Shown here piece after piece: positions 15,140 through 23,120 of a stretch of 26,209 bases of DNA. The stretch is from a virus: positions 1-26,209 of the IMG/VR virus record IMGVR_UViG_3300000226_000008; one strand, given 5' to 3'. The number at the start of each line of letters is the position of its first letter. Positions within the stretch are counted from its first letter, which is position 1. The notes beneath the pieces are model-generated. The model did no database searches. It was not told where the DNA came from and was given only the letters and a program-made list of their open reading frames with translations. The position numbers and the translations under genes were made by a program.

Positions 15140-16423
15140 ATGAATATAGTAATTGTAGGAGCAGGTGTTGCAGGTGTAAACGCCGCTACAAAATTAGTAG
15201 ATAACAATTTTAAGGGTAAAATAACAATCATTGATATGGGTTTAGATCCATATAGAAGACCAACCTCCGATGTAATGAGAGGTTTTTTAGGTGCTGGTGG
15301 TTGGTCAGATGGTAAATTAACTTACCACACTTCAATAGGAGGACATTTATCTAAATATTGTGGGGAAGAAAAATCAATGGAATTATTTGATCAAGTAATT
15401 GATAATTTTAAACGTTTTCACCCAAACCCAGACGAAGTACAATGCTCAAATCCAGAAGCAGAACCTGATTTTATTAAACCACATTTTGGTTTAAGATTAT
15501 TCCCTGTATGGCATGTTGGAACTGATTATCTGCATGAAATTGGCAAGAATTGGTATGATTATTTAGTAGAAAAAGGTGTAGAATTTAAATGGGAAACTAA
15601 AGTAACAGACATCAATTTTGACAATAGAGAAGTACACACAGATCAATATATAATACCCTATGATAAATTAATATTTGGTGTAGGTAAATCAGGGATTGAT
15701 TTTGCAAAATCTTTAGCTGAAAAGTACGAATTACCTACAGAACCAAAACCAGTACAAATTGGAGTACGATTTGAAGCACCACAACACCACTTTCAAAAAT
15801 TAATTGATATTGCTTATGATTTTAAATTATATAGAAAATTTGAAGCTGAAGGTGTGTCATTAAGATCATTTTGTACAAATAATAATGCAGCTTACGTAGC
15901 AGCTGAACACACATATGGAGATATAAGTTATAATGGTCATGCTAAAAAAGATAAAAAATATGAAAATGGTATGACTAATTTTGGTATTTTAATGGAAATT
16001 AAAGACATAGATAAACCATTTGATTGGGCAAGAGAAGCAGTAAAGAAAATGCAAGTAGATGGTAAAGGAACTTATTTTTCCCCAAGTCATAGAGTACCTT
16101 CAAAAACAACAGAAGGAGATTACGTAGAAACACAAGTAGTAGATAATATAGAACCTTTATATGATGCCATAGGAGATTATGCTATTTACATTCAAGATTT
16201 TATTCATGATATGGAAAGAGTATTTCCTACATTAGGTAAAGATTGGGGAATTTACATGCCTGAAGTAAAATACTTAGCACCAGAACCTTTAGTTAACTAC
16301 GATGATTTGAGTTTAACTAGGTTTCCTAACGTACATTTTGTAGGTGATGCATTATCAGCAAGAGGTATAACAGTTTCAGGAGCTCAAGGTACATTAGTAG
16401 CAGAACAATTATTAAAAAATTAA
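15140..16423 (+). CDS. FAD-dependent dehydrogenase/oxidoreductase (427 aa)
   Basis: I take the ATG at 15140, because an in-frame ATG 60 bases earlier would lie inside the terminator hairpin. With this start the protein opens with a classical dinucleotide-binding fold, MNIVIVGAGVAGVNAATKL (GxGxxG at 7-12). The C-terminus FVGDALSARGITVSGAQGTL (then VAEQLL) is the second FAD-contacting motif of this class. Between them are LIFGVGKSGIDFAKSL and GVRFEAP segments that fit the uncharacterised FAD-dependent dehydrogenases (COG2509 type). No signal peptide is present, so it is cytoplasmic. The substrate is unknown. As an auxiliary metabolic gene it could affect redox or cofactor metabolism. It stops three bases before the next gene. 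Confidence 0.8.
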   Translation: MNIVIVGAGVAGVNAATKLVDNNFKGKITIIDMGLDPYRRPTSDVMRGFLGAGGWSDGKLTYHTSIGGHLSKYCGEEKSMELFDQVIDNFKRFHPNPDEVQCSNPEAEPDFIKPHFGLRLFPVWHVGTDYLHEIGKNWYDYLVEKGVEFKWETKVTDINFDNREVHTDQYIIPYDKLIFGVGKSGIDFAKSLAEKYELPTEPKPVQIGVRFEAPQHHFQKLIDIAYDFKLYRKFEAEGVSLRSFCTNNNAAYVAAEHTYGDISYNGHAKKDKKYENGMTNFGILMEIKDIDKPFDWAREAVKKMQVDGKGTYFSPSHRVPSKTTEGDYVETQVVDNIEPLYDAIGDYAIYIQDFIHDMERVFPTLGKDWGIYMPEVKYLAPEPLVNYDDLSLTRFPNVHFVGDALSARGITVSGAQGTLVAEQLLKN

Positions 16424-16425
16424 AT

Positions 16426-16740
16426 ATGGCAAATAAAGCAACAGCAGAAGAATTACACAACATTAAAAAATGGATTAATCCTAAAGGAAAAGTAAGAAGA
16501 GTATATAAAATTGAAGAAGATGGTACTAAAACCAGAGCTCATGCACTGCAAATGGGTGATAGAACAGTATTTCATAGTGAAGATGGTCCTGCTTTAGTTA
16601 ATAAAGAACAAAGAAGAAAAGAATATTATTTAAATGGTATTGAATTTACTTATGATGATTGGAATGAAATAATGAAAGGTAAAGAAGGATTACCTTGGTA
16701 CAAACAACCAGCAGCTAAAGGTGTAACACATAGAAATTAA
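16426..16740 (+). CDS. Small DGPA-motif protein (104 aa)
   Basis: The segment DRTVFHSEDGPALV, followed by RKEYYLNGIEFTYDDWNEIM, is a single unit of a motif that I know from phage and Bacteroidota proteins (H.EDGPA...KEYYLNG....W), sometimes repeated in tandem. Its function is not established. The N-terminal 40 residues are basic (WINPKGKVRRVYKIEEDGTK). There is no membrane segment. It lies between the flavoprotein and the kinase with gaps of two and three bases, so the three are probably co-expressed. The role is unknown. Confidence 0.65.
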   Translation: MANKATAEELHNIKKWINPKGKVRRVYKIEEDGTKTRAHALQMGDRTVFHSEDGPALVNKEQRRKEYYLNGIEFTYDDWNEIMKGKEGLPWYKQPAAKGVTHRN

Positions 16741-16743
16741 TAT

Positions 16744-17271
16744 ATGAGAATAGGATTTTGTGGAACAATGAGTGTAGGAAAAACTACACTAGTAAATGCA
16801 TTAAAAGAATTACCAGAATTTAAAGACTATCATTTTAGAACAGAACGTTCAAAACATCTAATGAATTTAGGAATACCTTTAAATACAGACAGTACTTTAA
16901 AGGGACAATTAGTTTTTGCGTCTGAAAGATCAGCTGAATTAATGCAAGAAAAAATTATAACTGATAGAACAGTTATTGATGTAATGGCTTTTTGTGATTT
17001 GTCTGAATCAATGGAAGATCATGAAAAATTTTATTTAAATGCAACTTTATATTATTTAATAGATGAATATGATATTTTATTTTATGTTTCTCCTGAAGGA
17101 GTTGAAATAGAAGACAATGGAGTTAGAGAAACAAACGCAGAATATAGAACAACAGTTGATGAAAAAATAAAATCAATTGTGGGAATGTATAGAAATGATA
17201 CAGTTACTATTAAGGGCACTGTAGAAGAACGTATAGAGCAAGTTAAAAACGCAGTAGCTCAATATGTATAA
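16744..17271 (+). CDS. P-loop kinase/ATPase of AAA_28/NadR-kinase type (175 aa)
   Basis: The N-terminus MRIGFCGTMSVGKTTLVNAL contains a Walker A loop (GTMSVGKTT, Lys13). The later segment KIITDRTVIDVMAFC has the DR(T)xxD pattern of the AAA_28 group, which includes the ribosylnicotinamide-kinase domain of NadR and other small-molecule kinases. Length (175 aa) fits a single kinase domain. It would phosphorylate a nucleoside or nucleotide; whether this is nicotinamide riboside, a deoxynucleotide or something else cannot be read from the sequence. The gene lies in a unit with the FAD enzyme and immediately precedes the terminase gene (eight-base gap). Confidence 0.75.
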   Translation: MRIGFCGTMSVGKTTLVNALKELPEFKDYHFRTERSKHLMNLGIPLNTDSTLKGQLVFASERSAELMQEKIITDRTVIDVMAFCDLSESMEDHEKFYLNATLYYLIDEYDILFYVSPEGVEIEDNGVRETNAEYRTTVDEKIKSIVGMYRNDTVTIKGTVEERIEQVKNAVAQYV

Positions 17272-17279
17272 CATATAAT

Positions 17280-18869
17280 ATGGCTCAACCAAACATAAAA
17301 CAAATCATAAAGCAGGAGTACATTAAATGTGCTAAGGACCCTGTATACTTTATGAAAAAATACTGTTGGATTCAACATCCAACAAGGGGCCGTGTACAAT
17401 TTAATTTATACCCCTTTCAAGAAGGTACATTAAATTTACTACAAAAGAATGATAGAAATATTATTCTTAAATCAAGACAGTTAGGAATTTCGACCTTATC
17501 CGCAGGTATTTCGTTATGGATGATGGTATTTCAAAAAGATAAAGCAATACTTGTAGTAGCAACAAAACAAGACACAGCTAAAAATTTGGTAACAAAGGTT
17601 AAATTTATGTATGACAATTTACCATCTTGGTTACAAATTGGTTTTACAGAAAATAATAAATTAGCACTTCGACTTAAAAATGGTTCTCAAGTAAAAGCAG
17701 TATCAGCAGCAAGTGATGCTGGTAGATCGGAAGCAATTTCTTTACTGATTATTGATGAGGCTGCTTTTATTGAAGAAAACAGAATTGAAGAAATTTGGGG
17801 TTCATCACAACAAACATTATCAACGGGGGGTAGAGCAATTGTATTATCTACACCAAATGGCACAGGTAACTTTTTTCATAGAATGTGGACTAAAGCAGAA
17901 GAAGGAACTAACGGATTTACTCCTATTAGATTACCTTGGACTGTACATCCAGAAAGAAATAAAGAATGGAGATCAAAACAAGATGATGAATTAGGTTTAA
18001 GAATGGCAGCACAAGAATGTGATTGTGATTTTACAACTTCTGGTAATACTGTGTTTGAAACAGAAATAATGAAGTTTGTAGAATCAACAAACATATGTGA
18101 TCCTATAGAAAGAAGAGGAATAGAAGGAAATTTACATATTTGGGAATATCCAGATTATACAAGAAATTACATGATAACAGCCGATGTTGCTAGAGGTGAC
18201 AGTAAAGATTATTCTGCTTTTCACATTATCGATATTGAAGAAGCTAAACAAATTGGTGAATTTAAAGCACAAATTGGTACTAAAGAATTTGGACATATGT
18301 TAGTTTCAATTGCAACTGAATATAATAATGCATTACTTGTAGTTGAAAATGCCAATATAGGTTGGAATACAATTCAAGTAGTAATAGATAAAGGATATCA
18401 AAATTTATATTATTCACCTAAAGGAGACGCAGCAACAAATGCAGATTCATTTTTAGCTAAAGGATACGACATAACAGACACAACAAAAATGGTTCCTGGT
18501 TTTACAATGTCAATGAAAACAAGACCATTAACAATAGGAAAATTAGACGCTTATTTAAGAGATAAAGCAATCACTATTCAGGGAAAAAGAACATTAGAAG
18601 AAATGAGAACTTTTATTTGGAAAAATGGAAGAGCAGAAGCACAAACAGGATATAATGATGATTTAGTAATGTCTTTAGCAACAGCTTGTTATGTTAGAGA
18701 CACAGCACTTAAATTTGCACAACAAGGAATTGACATAACAAGAGCAGCATTAAAAAATTGGTCAAAAACAACCCCAGGCATATACACAGGAGGAGTAAAT
18801 AAAAAACAAGCAGGATGGACTCAAGATTTAGGTGATCGTGGAGAACAAGATTTGACTTGGCTCCTTTAA
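17280..18869 (+). CDS. gp17: Terminase large subunit (T4 gp17-like)
   Basis: The 529-residue protein is the packaging motor ATPase and headful nuclease. The ATPase domain has a Walker A-like loop KSRQLGIST (64-72), Walker B LLIIDEAAF (155-163, with Asp159-Glu160) and the coupling motif STPNGTG (190-196). The nuclease domain starts at ITADVARGDSKDYSAFHIID (Asp302), with later acidic residues in VVENANIG and YNDDLVMSLATACYVRD. The C-terminus ends DRGEQDLTWLL. It is a little shorter than T4 gp17 (610 aa). No small terminase gene is recognisable nearby. It is followed by the promoter-like motif and the portal gene; the T4 genes 18 and 19 that normally intervene are absent here. Confidence 0.95.
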   Translation: MAQPNIKQIIKQEYIKCAKDPVYFMKKYCWIQHPTRGRVQFNLYPFQEGTLNLLQKNDRNIILKSRQLGISTLSAGISLWMMVFQKDKAILVVATKQDTAKNLVTKVKFMYDNLPSWLQIGFTENNKLALRLKNGSQVKAVSAASDAGRSEAISLLIIDEAAFIEENRIEEIWGSSQQTLSTGGRAIVLSTPNGTGNFFHRMWTKAEEGTNGFTPIRLPWTVHPERNKEWRSKQDDELGLRMAAQECDCDFTTSGNTVFETEIMKFVESTNICDPIERRGIEGNLHIWEYPDYTRNYMITADVARGDSKDYSAFHIIDIEEAKQIGEFKAQIGTKEFGHMLVSIATEYNNALLVVENANIGWNTIQVVIDKGYQNLYYSPKGDAATNADSFLAKGYDITDTTKMVPGFTMSMKTRPLTIGKLDAYLRDKAITIQGKRTLEEMRTFIWKNGRAEAQTGYNDDLVMSLATACYVRDTALKFAQQGIDITRAALKNWSKTTPGIYTGGVNKKQAGWTQDLGDRGEQDLTWLL

Positions 18870-18884
18870 TATATTTATAACAAA
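18869..18884 (+). promoter_or_regulatory. Repeated promoter-like motif, copy C
   Basis: ATATATTTATAACAAA differs from copies A and B only at the first two bases and lies 25 bases upstream of the portal ATG at 18894, overlapping the terminase stop region. It probably drives the portal transcript. Activity is inferred from recurrence at four gene starts. Confidence 0.6.
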
Positions 18885-18893
18885 CAACAAAGA

Positions 18894-20741
18894 ATGGCAG
18901 ATACTAGTTTATTTTCAAGATTAAGAAGATTGTTTTCAAATGATGTTATTATTCGTAACGTTGGTGGAAAACAATTAAAAATAATGGATACAGGTAGGAT
19001 CCAAAAATATGGAAACCTAGCCTCTAATTCACTTTATGATAGATTTACACGTTTACACAAACCTGTAGGATCATCACTACAATATAACCCTACACTGAAT
19101 TATCAGTCAATGCGACTTCAGCTTTATAGTGATTATGAAGCTATGGACCATGACCCTATTATAGCAGCTGCACTAGATATAGTAGCAGATGAGTCTACTA
19201 CAAGAAATGAATACGGAAATGTATTAAAAGTTAACTCTTCAAATGAGAATGTAAGAAAAGTACTACAAAATTTATTTTATGATGTTTTAAACATTGAATT
19301 TAATTTAGCTACATGGGTAAGAAATATGTGTAAGTATGGGGATATGTATTTAAAAATGGAAGTATCAGAAAAATTTGGTGTTTATAATGTTATCCCTTTA
19401 TCTGTATATGAAGTAGTAAGGGAAGAAGGAACAGACCCTGACAACCCATCTTACACTCGTTTTACAATGGATCCTAATGGTTTAGCTTCAGGTGCAACTA
19501 ATACAATCAGACGAGATCAATTTAGTTTAGAAAATTATGAAGTAGCACATTTTAGACTACTTACAGATTCTAATTATCTTCCTTATGGTAGAGCTTATTT
19601 AGAACCAGCTCGTAAAGTATTTAAACAATTAATGTTAATGGAAGATGCTATGTTAATTCATAGAATTATGAGAGCACCAGAAAAAAGGGTGTTTTATATT
19701 AACGTAGGAGCTATACCACCAGAACAAGTAGAACAATTTATGGCTGAAACAGTCAATAAAATGAAAAAAACACCTTTTATAGATAAGGAAACAGGTGATT
19801 ATAATTTAAAATATAACATGCAGAACATAACTGAAGATTTTTATGTACCTGTAAGAGGAAATGATCAAACAACAAAAATAGAAACTACAAAAGGACTAGA
19901 ATACGATGGTATAACAGATGTTGAGTATTTAAAACATAAAATGATGGCTGCTTTAAAAATACCTAAACCATTTTTAGGTTATGAAGAAGGAGTAGAAGGA
20001 AAGTCAACATTAGCAGGTATGGATATTCGTTTTGCTCGTACAGTTGAACGTATTCAAAGAATTGTAGAATCAGAATTAACTAAAATTGCATTAGTACATT
20101 TATATTCACAAGGATTTGATGAAGCTGATTTAGTAGATTTTTCACTTGAATTAACTACACCATCTATTATTTATGAACAAGAAAAAGTTGAATTATACAC
20201 TTCTAAAACATCAGTAGCTAAAGAAATGTTAGATTCAAAAATGTTTAGTAAAGATTGGATATATGAAAATATATTTAGTTTATCACCAGATCAATATAAC
20301 CAAGAAAAAGATATAATATTAAAAGATGCAATGGATGCCTTTAGAGTTTCACAATTAGAAAATGAAGGAAATGACCCAACAGAATCAGGTATGTCATATG
20401 GTACTCCACATGATTTAGCTTCATTATATGGTAATAAAAGAGACAAATCAGTAGGACCTGCTCAAATACCAACAGGCTATGATGAAAAAGAACCTGGTCG
20501 TCCAACTGAAAAACCACAAAATTATGGTTCAGATAAAGGTAATTTAAGTAGAGACCCACTAGGAAAATCAGGATTATCAGTATCAGGTCCTGAAAATCCA
20601 ACAAATACTAATAAAGTTTCTACTTTTGAATCTCAGAATCTGAAAAAATCCCTACAGAAAGCTTTAAAGAAAAAACAAATCTTAAAAGAGGAAAACGAAA
20701 ATGGACTTTTATCTGAAAAAAACATTAAGCCTCAGGAATAG
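18894..20741 (+). CDS. gp20: Portal protein (T4 gp20-like)
   Basis: The 615-residue protein matches the T4-type portal: DYEAMDHDPIIAAALDIVAD near residues 83-102, the segment NLATWVRNMCKYGDMYLKME, AHFRLLTDSNYLPYGRAYLE, and GLEYDGITDVEYLKHKMMAA with KIPKPFLGYEEG. Portals form the dodecameric ring at the head vertex through which DNA is packaged and to which the neck attaches, and they initiate prohead assembly. The C-terminal 130 residues are Gly/Pro/Asn-rich and polar, ending in a Lys-rich helix (NLKKSLQKALKKKQILKEEN). It begins behind promoter-like motif C and ends just ahead of motif D. Confidence 0.93.
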   Translation: MADTSLFSRLRRLFSNDVIIRNVGGKQLKIMDTGRIQKYGNLASNSLYDRFTRLHKPVGSSLQYNPTLNYQSMRLQLYSDYEAMDHDPIIAAALDIVADESTTRNEYGNVLKVNSSNENVRKVLQNLFYDVLNIEFNLATWVRNMCKYGDMYLKMEVSEKFGVYNVIPLSVYEVVREEGTDPDNPSYTRFTMDPNGLASGATNTIRRDQFSLENYEVAHFRLLTDSNYLPYGRAYLEPARKVFKQLMLMEDAMLIHRIMRAPEKRVFYINVGAIPPEQVEQFMAETVNKMKKTPFIDKETGDYNLKYNMQNITEDFYVPVRGNDQTTKIETTKGLEYDGITDVEYLKHKMMAALKIPKPFLGYEEGVEGKSTLAGMDIRFARTVERIQRIVESELTKIALVHLYSQGFDEADLVDFSLELTTPSIIYEQEKVELYTSKTSVAKEMLDSKMFSKDWIYENIFSLSPDQYNQEKDIILKDAMDAFRVSQLENEGNDPTESGMSYGTPHDLASLYGNKRDKSVGPAQIPTGYDEKEPGRPTEKPQNYGSDKGNLSRDPLGKSGLSVSGPENPTNTNKVSTFESQNLKKSLQKALKKKQILKEENENGLLSEKNIKPQE

Positions 20742-20743
20742 TT

Positions 20744-20759
20744 TTATATTTATATACGA
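20744..20759 (+). promoter_or_regulatory. Repeated promoter-like motif, copy D (divergent)
   Basis: TTATATTTATATACGA agrees with copies A-C over TATATTTATA but diverges after it. It lies 37 bases before the ATG at 20781 and directly abuts a 16-base perfect palindrome (20759-20774). It may be a weaker or regulated version of the same promoter. Confidence 0.45.
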
Positions 20760-20774
20760 TAAATTCGAATTTAT
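20759..20774 (+). repeat. 16-base perfect palindrome ATAAATTCGAATTTAT
   Basis: The sequence ATAAATTCGAATTTAT equals its own reverse complement and sits between promoter-like motif D and the start codon at 20781. It could be a protein-binding operator or, in RNA, a short hairpin in the leader. AT-rich palindromes of this length occur occasionally by chance, so a function is not assured. Confidence 0.4.
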
Positions 20775-20780
20775 AAAAAC

Positions 20781-21623
20781 ATGAAAGTAAAACATTCTAA
20801 GTACAAAAATACTGGAATTTTATTTGAACTCCTTACTAGGCAGTTGACTTCTGATACAATTGCAGGAAATCAACCAAAATCTTTGACTTTTTTAAAAAAA
20901 CACTTTAATAAAAAAACTGAATTATTAAAAGAGTATAAGATATACCACACATTAGCTACACAAAAGTATAATAAAGATAGCCAAGCTACAATGTTAATTG
21001 ATACATTGTTAGAAGCACATGGAAAATTAAATAAAAGTCAGTTAAGAAGAGAAAAATATAATTTAATTAAAGAAATTAAAGATACATATATAGTAAATGA
21101 TTTTTTTAAAGCTAAAATAACTGACTATAAAGTAATGGCATCTATTTTTAATTTACTTGAAAATAAAAAAGCCACAGCGCTATCAATAGTTGATTCTAAA
21201 GTAACAATTTTAGAACACATTACTGAAAAACAAAAATCAGTAAAAAAGAATGCTGTTTTAGAAAACTTTAATAAACAAGACAAAGACACAAGATTACTTA
21301 CATACAAAGTTTTACTTGAAAAATTTAATGACAAATATAGTGGTTTAGAAGATAATCAAAAAACATTATTAAAAGAATATGTTAACAGCGTTACTAATAG
21401 TCCTTCTCTTAAATCTTATATCAACCAAGAAATCAAAGAAGTTAAAAAAACTATTACAGGATATTCTAAAAAAGTTGAAGATAAAGCAGTAGCGATAAAA
21501 TTAACTGAAACAAAGGGAATGATTAAACCATTATGTAAAAAAACATCTGTAAATGATGATAATGTTATTAACTTACTTAACTATTATTCATTAGTAAACG
21601 AGTTAAAAACTATACATGGTTAG
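20781..21623 (+). CDS. Lysine-rich helical protein of the head module (280 aa)
   Basis: The product is mostly alpha-helical and Lys-rich. It opens MKVKHSKYKNTGILFELLTR and carries repeated long helices (ITEKQKSVKKNAVLENFNKQ, KTLLKEYVNSVTNSPSLKSY), ending LLNYYSLVNELKTIHG. I recognise this type only as a conserved unnamed protein found after the portal gene in T4-like marine phages. Its place between portal and protease is where T4 has the prohead core genes 67 and 68. A core or assembly role is therefore possible but unproven. The end overlaps the next start by eight bases. Confidence 0.7.
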   Translation: MKVKHSKYKNTGILFELLTRQLTSDTIAGNQPKSLTFLKKHFNKKTELLKEYKIYHTLATQKYNKDSQATMLIDTLLEAHGKLNKSQLRREKYNLIKEIKDTYIVNDFFKAKITDYKVMASIFNLLENKKATALSIVDSKVTILEHITEKQKSVKKNAVLENFNKQDKDTRLLTYKVLLEKFNDKYSGLEDNQKTLLKEYVNSVTNSPSLKSYINQEIKEVKKTITGYSKKVEDKAVAIKLTETKGMIKPLCKKTSVNDDNVINLLNYYSLVNELKTIHG

Positions 21624-21951
21624 TCTTGTTGACATATATAATATAAAAGAATCATCTTTTAATGAATTAAAAAAAGATAGAGATCCTGCTAGGGGTAATA
21701 AAAGTAAAAATAGAGAAAAAGATTTTTATTTTGTAGACGAACCTGCAGATCCAGAAACAGGAAAAATAACATCAAAGGTAGTTAAAAAACCATCTTTTAG
21801 TAACATGGTTAATGATATAGAAGCAGAAGCTCAGGATATGAAAAAATTATCAGATAATAATCCAGACGATATGGTATTATATAATATATCTGAAGAATTA
21901 AAAGAATTATTTAATAAATTTAGGTCACATATAAGAAAAAATTATGAGTAA
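21616..21951 (+). CDS. Small charged head-module protein (111 aa)
   Basis: The family is not recognised. The start overlaps the previous gene by eight bases and the end overlaps the next gene by eight bases, which indicates coupled translation. The chain is highly charged and helical (KKPSFSNMVNDIEAEAQDMK, ISEELKELFNKFRSHIRKN) with a polar linker (DEPADPETGKITSK). It has no membrane or enzyme motif. In position and size it corresponds to the small prohead core proteins that lie between genes 20 and 21 in T4, but no sequence kinship can be claimed. Confidence 0.65.
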   Translation: MVSLVDIYNIKESSFNELKKDRDPARGNKSKNREKDFYFVDEPADPETGKITSKVVKKPSFSNMVNDIEAEAQDMKKLSDNNPDDMVLYNISEELKELFNKFRSHIRKNYE

Positions 21952-22492
21952 AAAATTTGATATACACAATTGGCAAGCAAAACAACGTTTAGCTGAAAAT
22001 GATGAATGGCAAAAAAGACAGGATGCCCAAACACCAGGTACAAATACTAAACATTTTTATGATGACGATTCTATTTTTGGTAAATTAAAAAAAGATCCAG
22101 ATTTTATAAAAAAATTAAATGCTAAAAATGCTAAGAAAGATGTATCTGAATCATTAAATCCAGAAGTATCTAGAGCATTAGACCGTTTTATTAGAACAAT
22201 GGCAGACAAATATGATTACTCTATGCAAGATGCTGTTTATGCTATTATGGCTGCTCTTAAACAAAGAAATTATGATGGTTTAGGTGAACACCACAACGAT
22301 GAGGATTTTCCAGGAAAAGATTTAAGCGCTTGGGATTTATTAGATAAAATAAAAGCAGGTAACGAAGATTTATATAATAAGGTTGAAGATTTTATGAAGT
22401 CAATGAAAGAAATGAGTATGACAAGTGGGGAAGCTTCATTTGATGCAGGAAATAGTATGGCTCACTTAGGTAAAAATAAAAAAAGAAAATAA
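21944..22492 (+). CDS. Possible prohead core protein with leader-like N-terminus (182 aa)
   Basis: The first 18 residues (MSKKFDIHNWQAKQRLAE) form a basic helix ending L-A-E, a possible prohead protease site, followed by DEWQKRQDAQ. The centre contains a compact helical segment, LNPEVSRALDRFIRTMADKY with SMQDAVYAIMAALKQRNYDG. The C-terminus is polar and ends in a basic GKNKKRK tail. The gene starts inside the previous one (eight-base overlap) and stops one base before the protease ATG, so it is made together with the protease. Role as core protein is inferred from position and leader only. Confidence 0.65.
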   Translation: MSKKFDIHNWQAKQRLAENDEWQKRQDAQTPGTNTKHFYDDDSIFGKLKKDPDFIKKLNAKNAKKDVSESLNPEVSRALDRFIRTMADKYDYSMQDAVYAIMAALKQRNYDGLGEHHNDEDFPGKDLSAWDLLDKIKAGNEDLYNKVEDFMKSMKEMSMTSGEASFDAGNSMAHLGKNKKRK

Positions 22493-22493
22493 T

Positions 22494-23120
22494 ATGAGCG
22501 AGTTACTAACTGAATATATCCCATTTAAAGTAGATAAACAATTATTAGAGGCTTCTATTAGAAAAAATAAACCTCTAATGGTTACAGGTGTTTTACAAAG
22601 AGCAAATGCTAAAAACCAAAACGAAAGAGTTTATCCAAAAGACATTTTAGCTAGAGAAATTAGATCTTATATGGAGGGTCCAATTAGAGAAAAAAGAGCA
22701 TTAGGTGAATTAGATCACCCAGAATCTTCAGTAATTAATCTTCAAAACGTATCTCATAACGTAACAAAAGTTTGGTGGGAGGGTGATGACGTAATGGGGG
22801 ATGTTGAAATTTTACCTACACCTGCAGGAAACATATTAAAAGCATTATTTGGTTCAGGTATTACTATTGGTATTTCATCTCGTGGTATGGGTTCAGTGTC
22901 AGAAAATATTAATGAGGGCACAGTAGAGGTACAAGATGATTATGATTTATTATGTTTTGATTTTGTTTCTACTCCATCAACACATGGTGCTTTTTTATCC
23001 CCAACAGTTAATATAAACATTAACGAAGGTAAAATACAAGTACCTAAATATAAATATACAAACGTAAACAACATAATTCGCGATATTATCTGTGATAATA
23101 CAGGTACTTGCGCATGTTAG
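22494..23120 (+). CDS. gp21: Prohead protease (T4 gp21-like)
   Basis: The 208-residue serine protease of the herpesvirus assemblin-like fold cleaves scaffold, capsid and internal head proteins during prohead maturation. GELDHPESS supplies the catalytic His75, GISSRGMGS the catalytic Ser (128 or 129), and YDLLCFDFVSTPS the following conserved strand. The N-terminal region VTGVLQRANAKNQNERVYPK matches the usual pattern (NRNGRxYP-like). Near the C-terminus are I-N-E sites (NINEGK) that could be used in self-cleavage. The length is close to T4 gp21 (212 aa). It precedes a 218-base intergenic region with several hairpins. Confidence 0.92.
   Translation: MSELLTEYIPFKVDKQLLEASIRKNKPLMVTGVLQRANAKNQNERVYPKDILAREIRSYMEGPIREKRALGELDHPESSVINLQNVSHNVTKVWWEGDDVMGDVEILPTPAGNILKALFGSGITIGISSRGMGSVSENINEGTVEVQDDYDLLCFDFVSTPSTHGAFLSPTVNININEGKIQVPKYKYTNVNNIIRDIICDNTGTCAC

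Noticed and set aside
17752-17994. Short + strand frame inside the terminase gene (also at 24808 inside the scaffold gene)
   Set aside because: Both are out-of-frame within strongly recognisable proteins and have no start context of their own.
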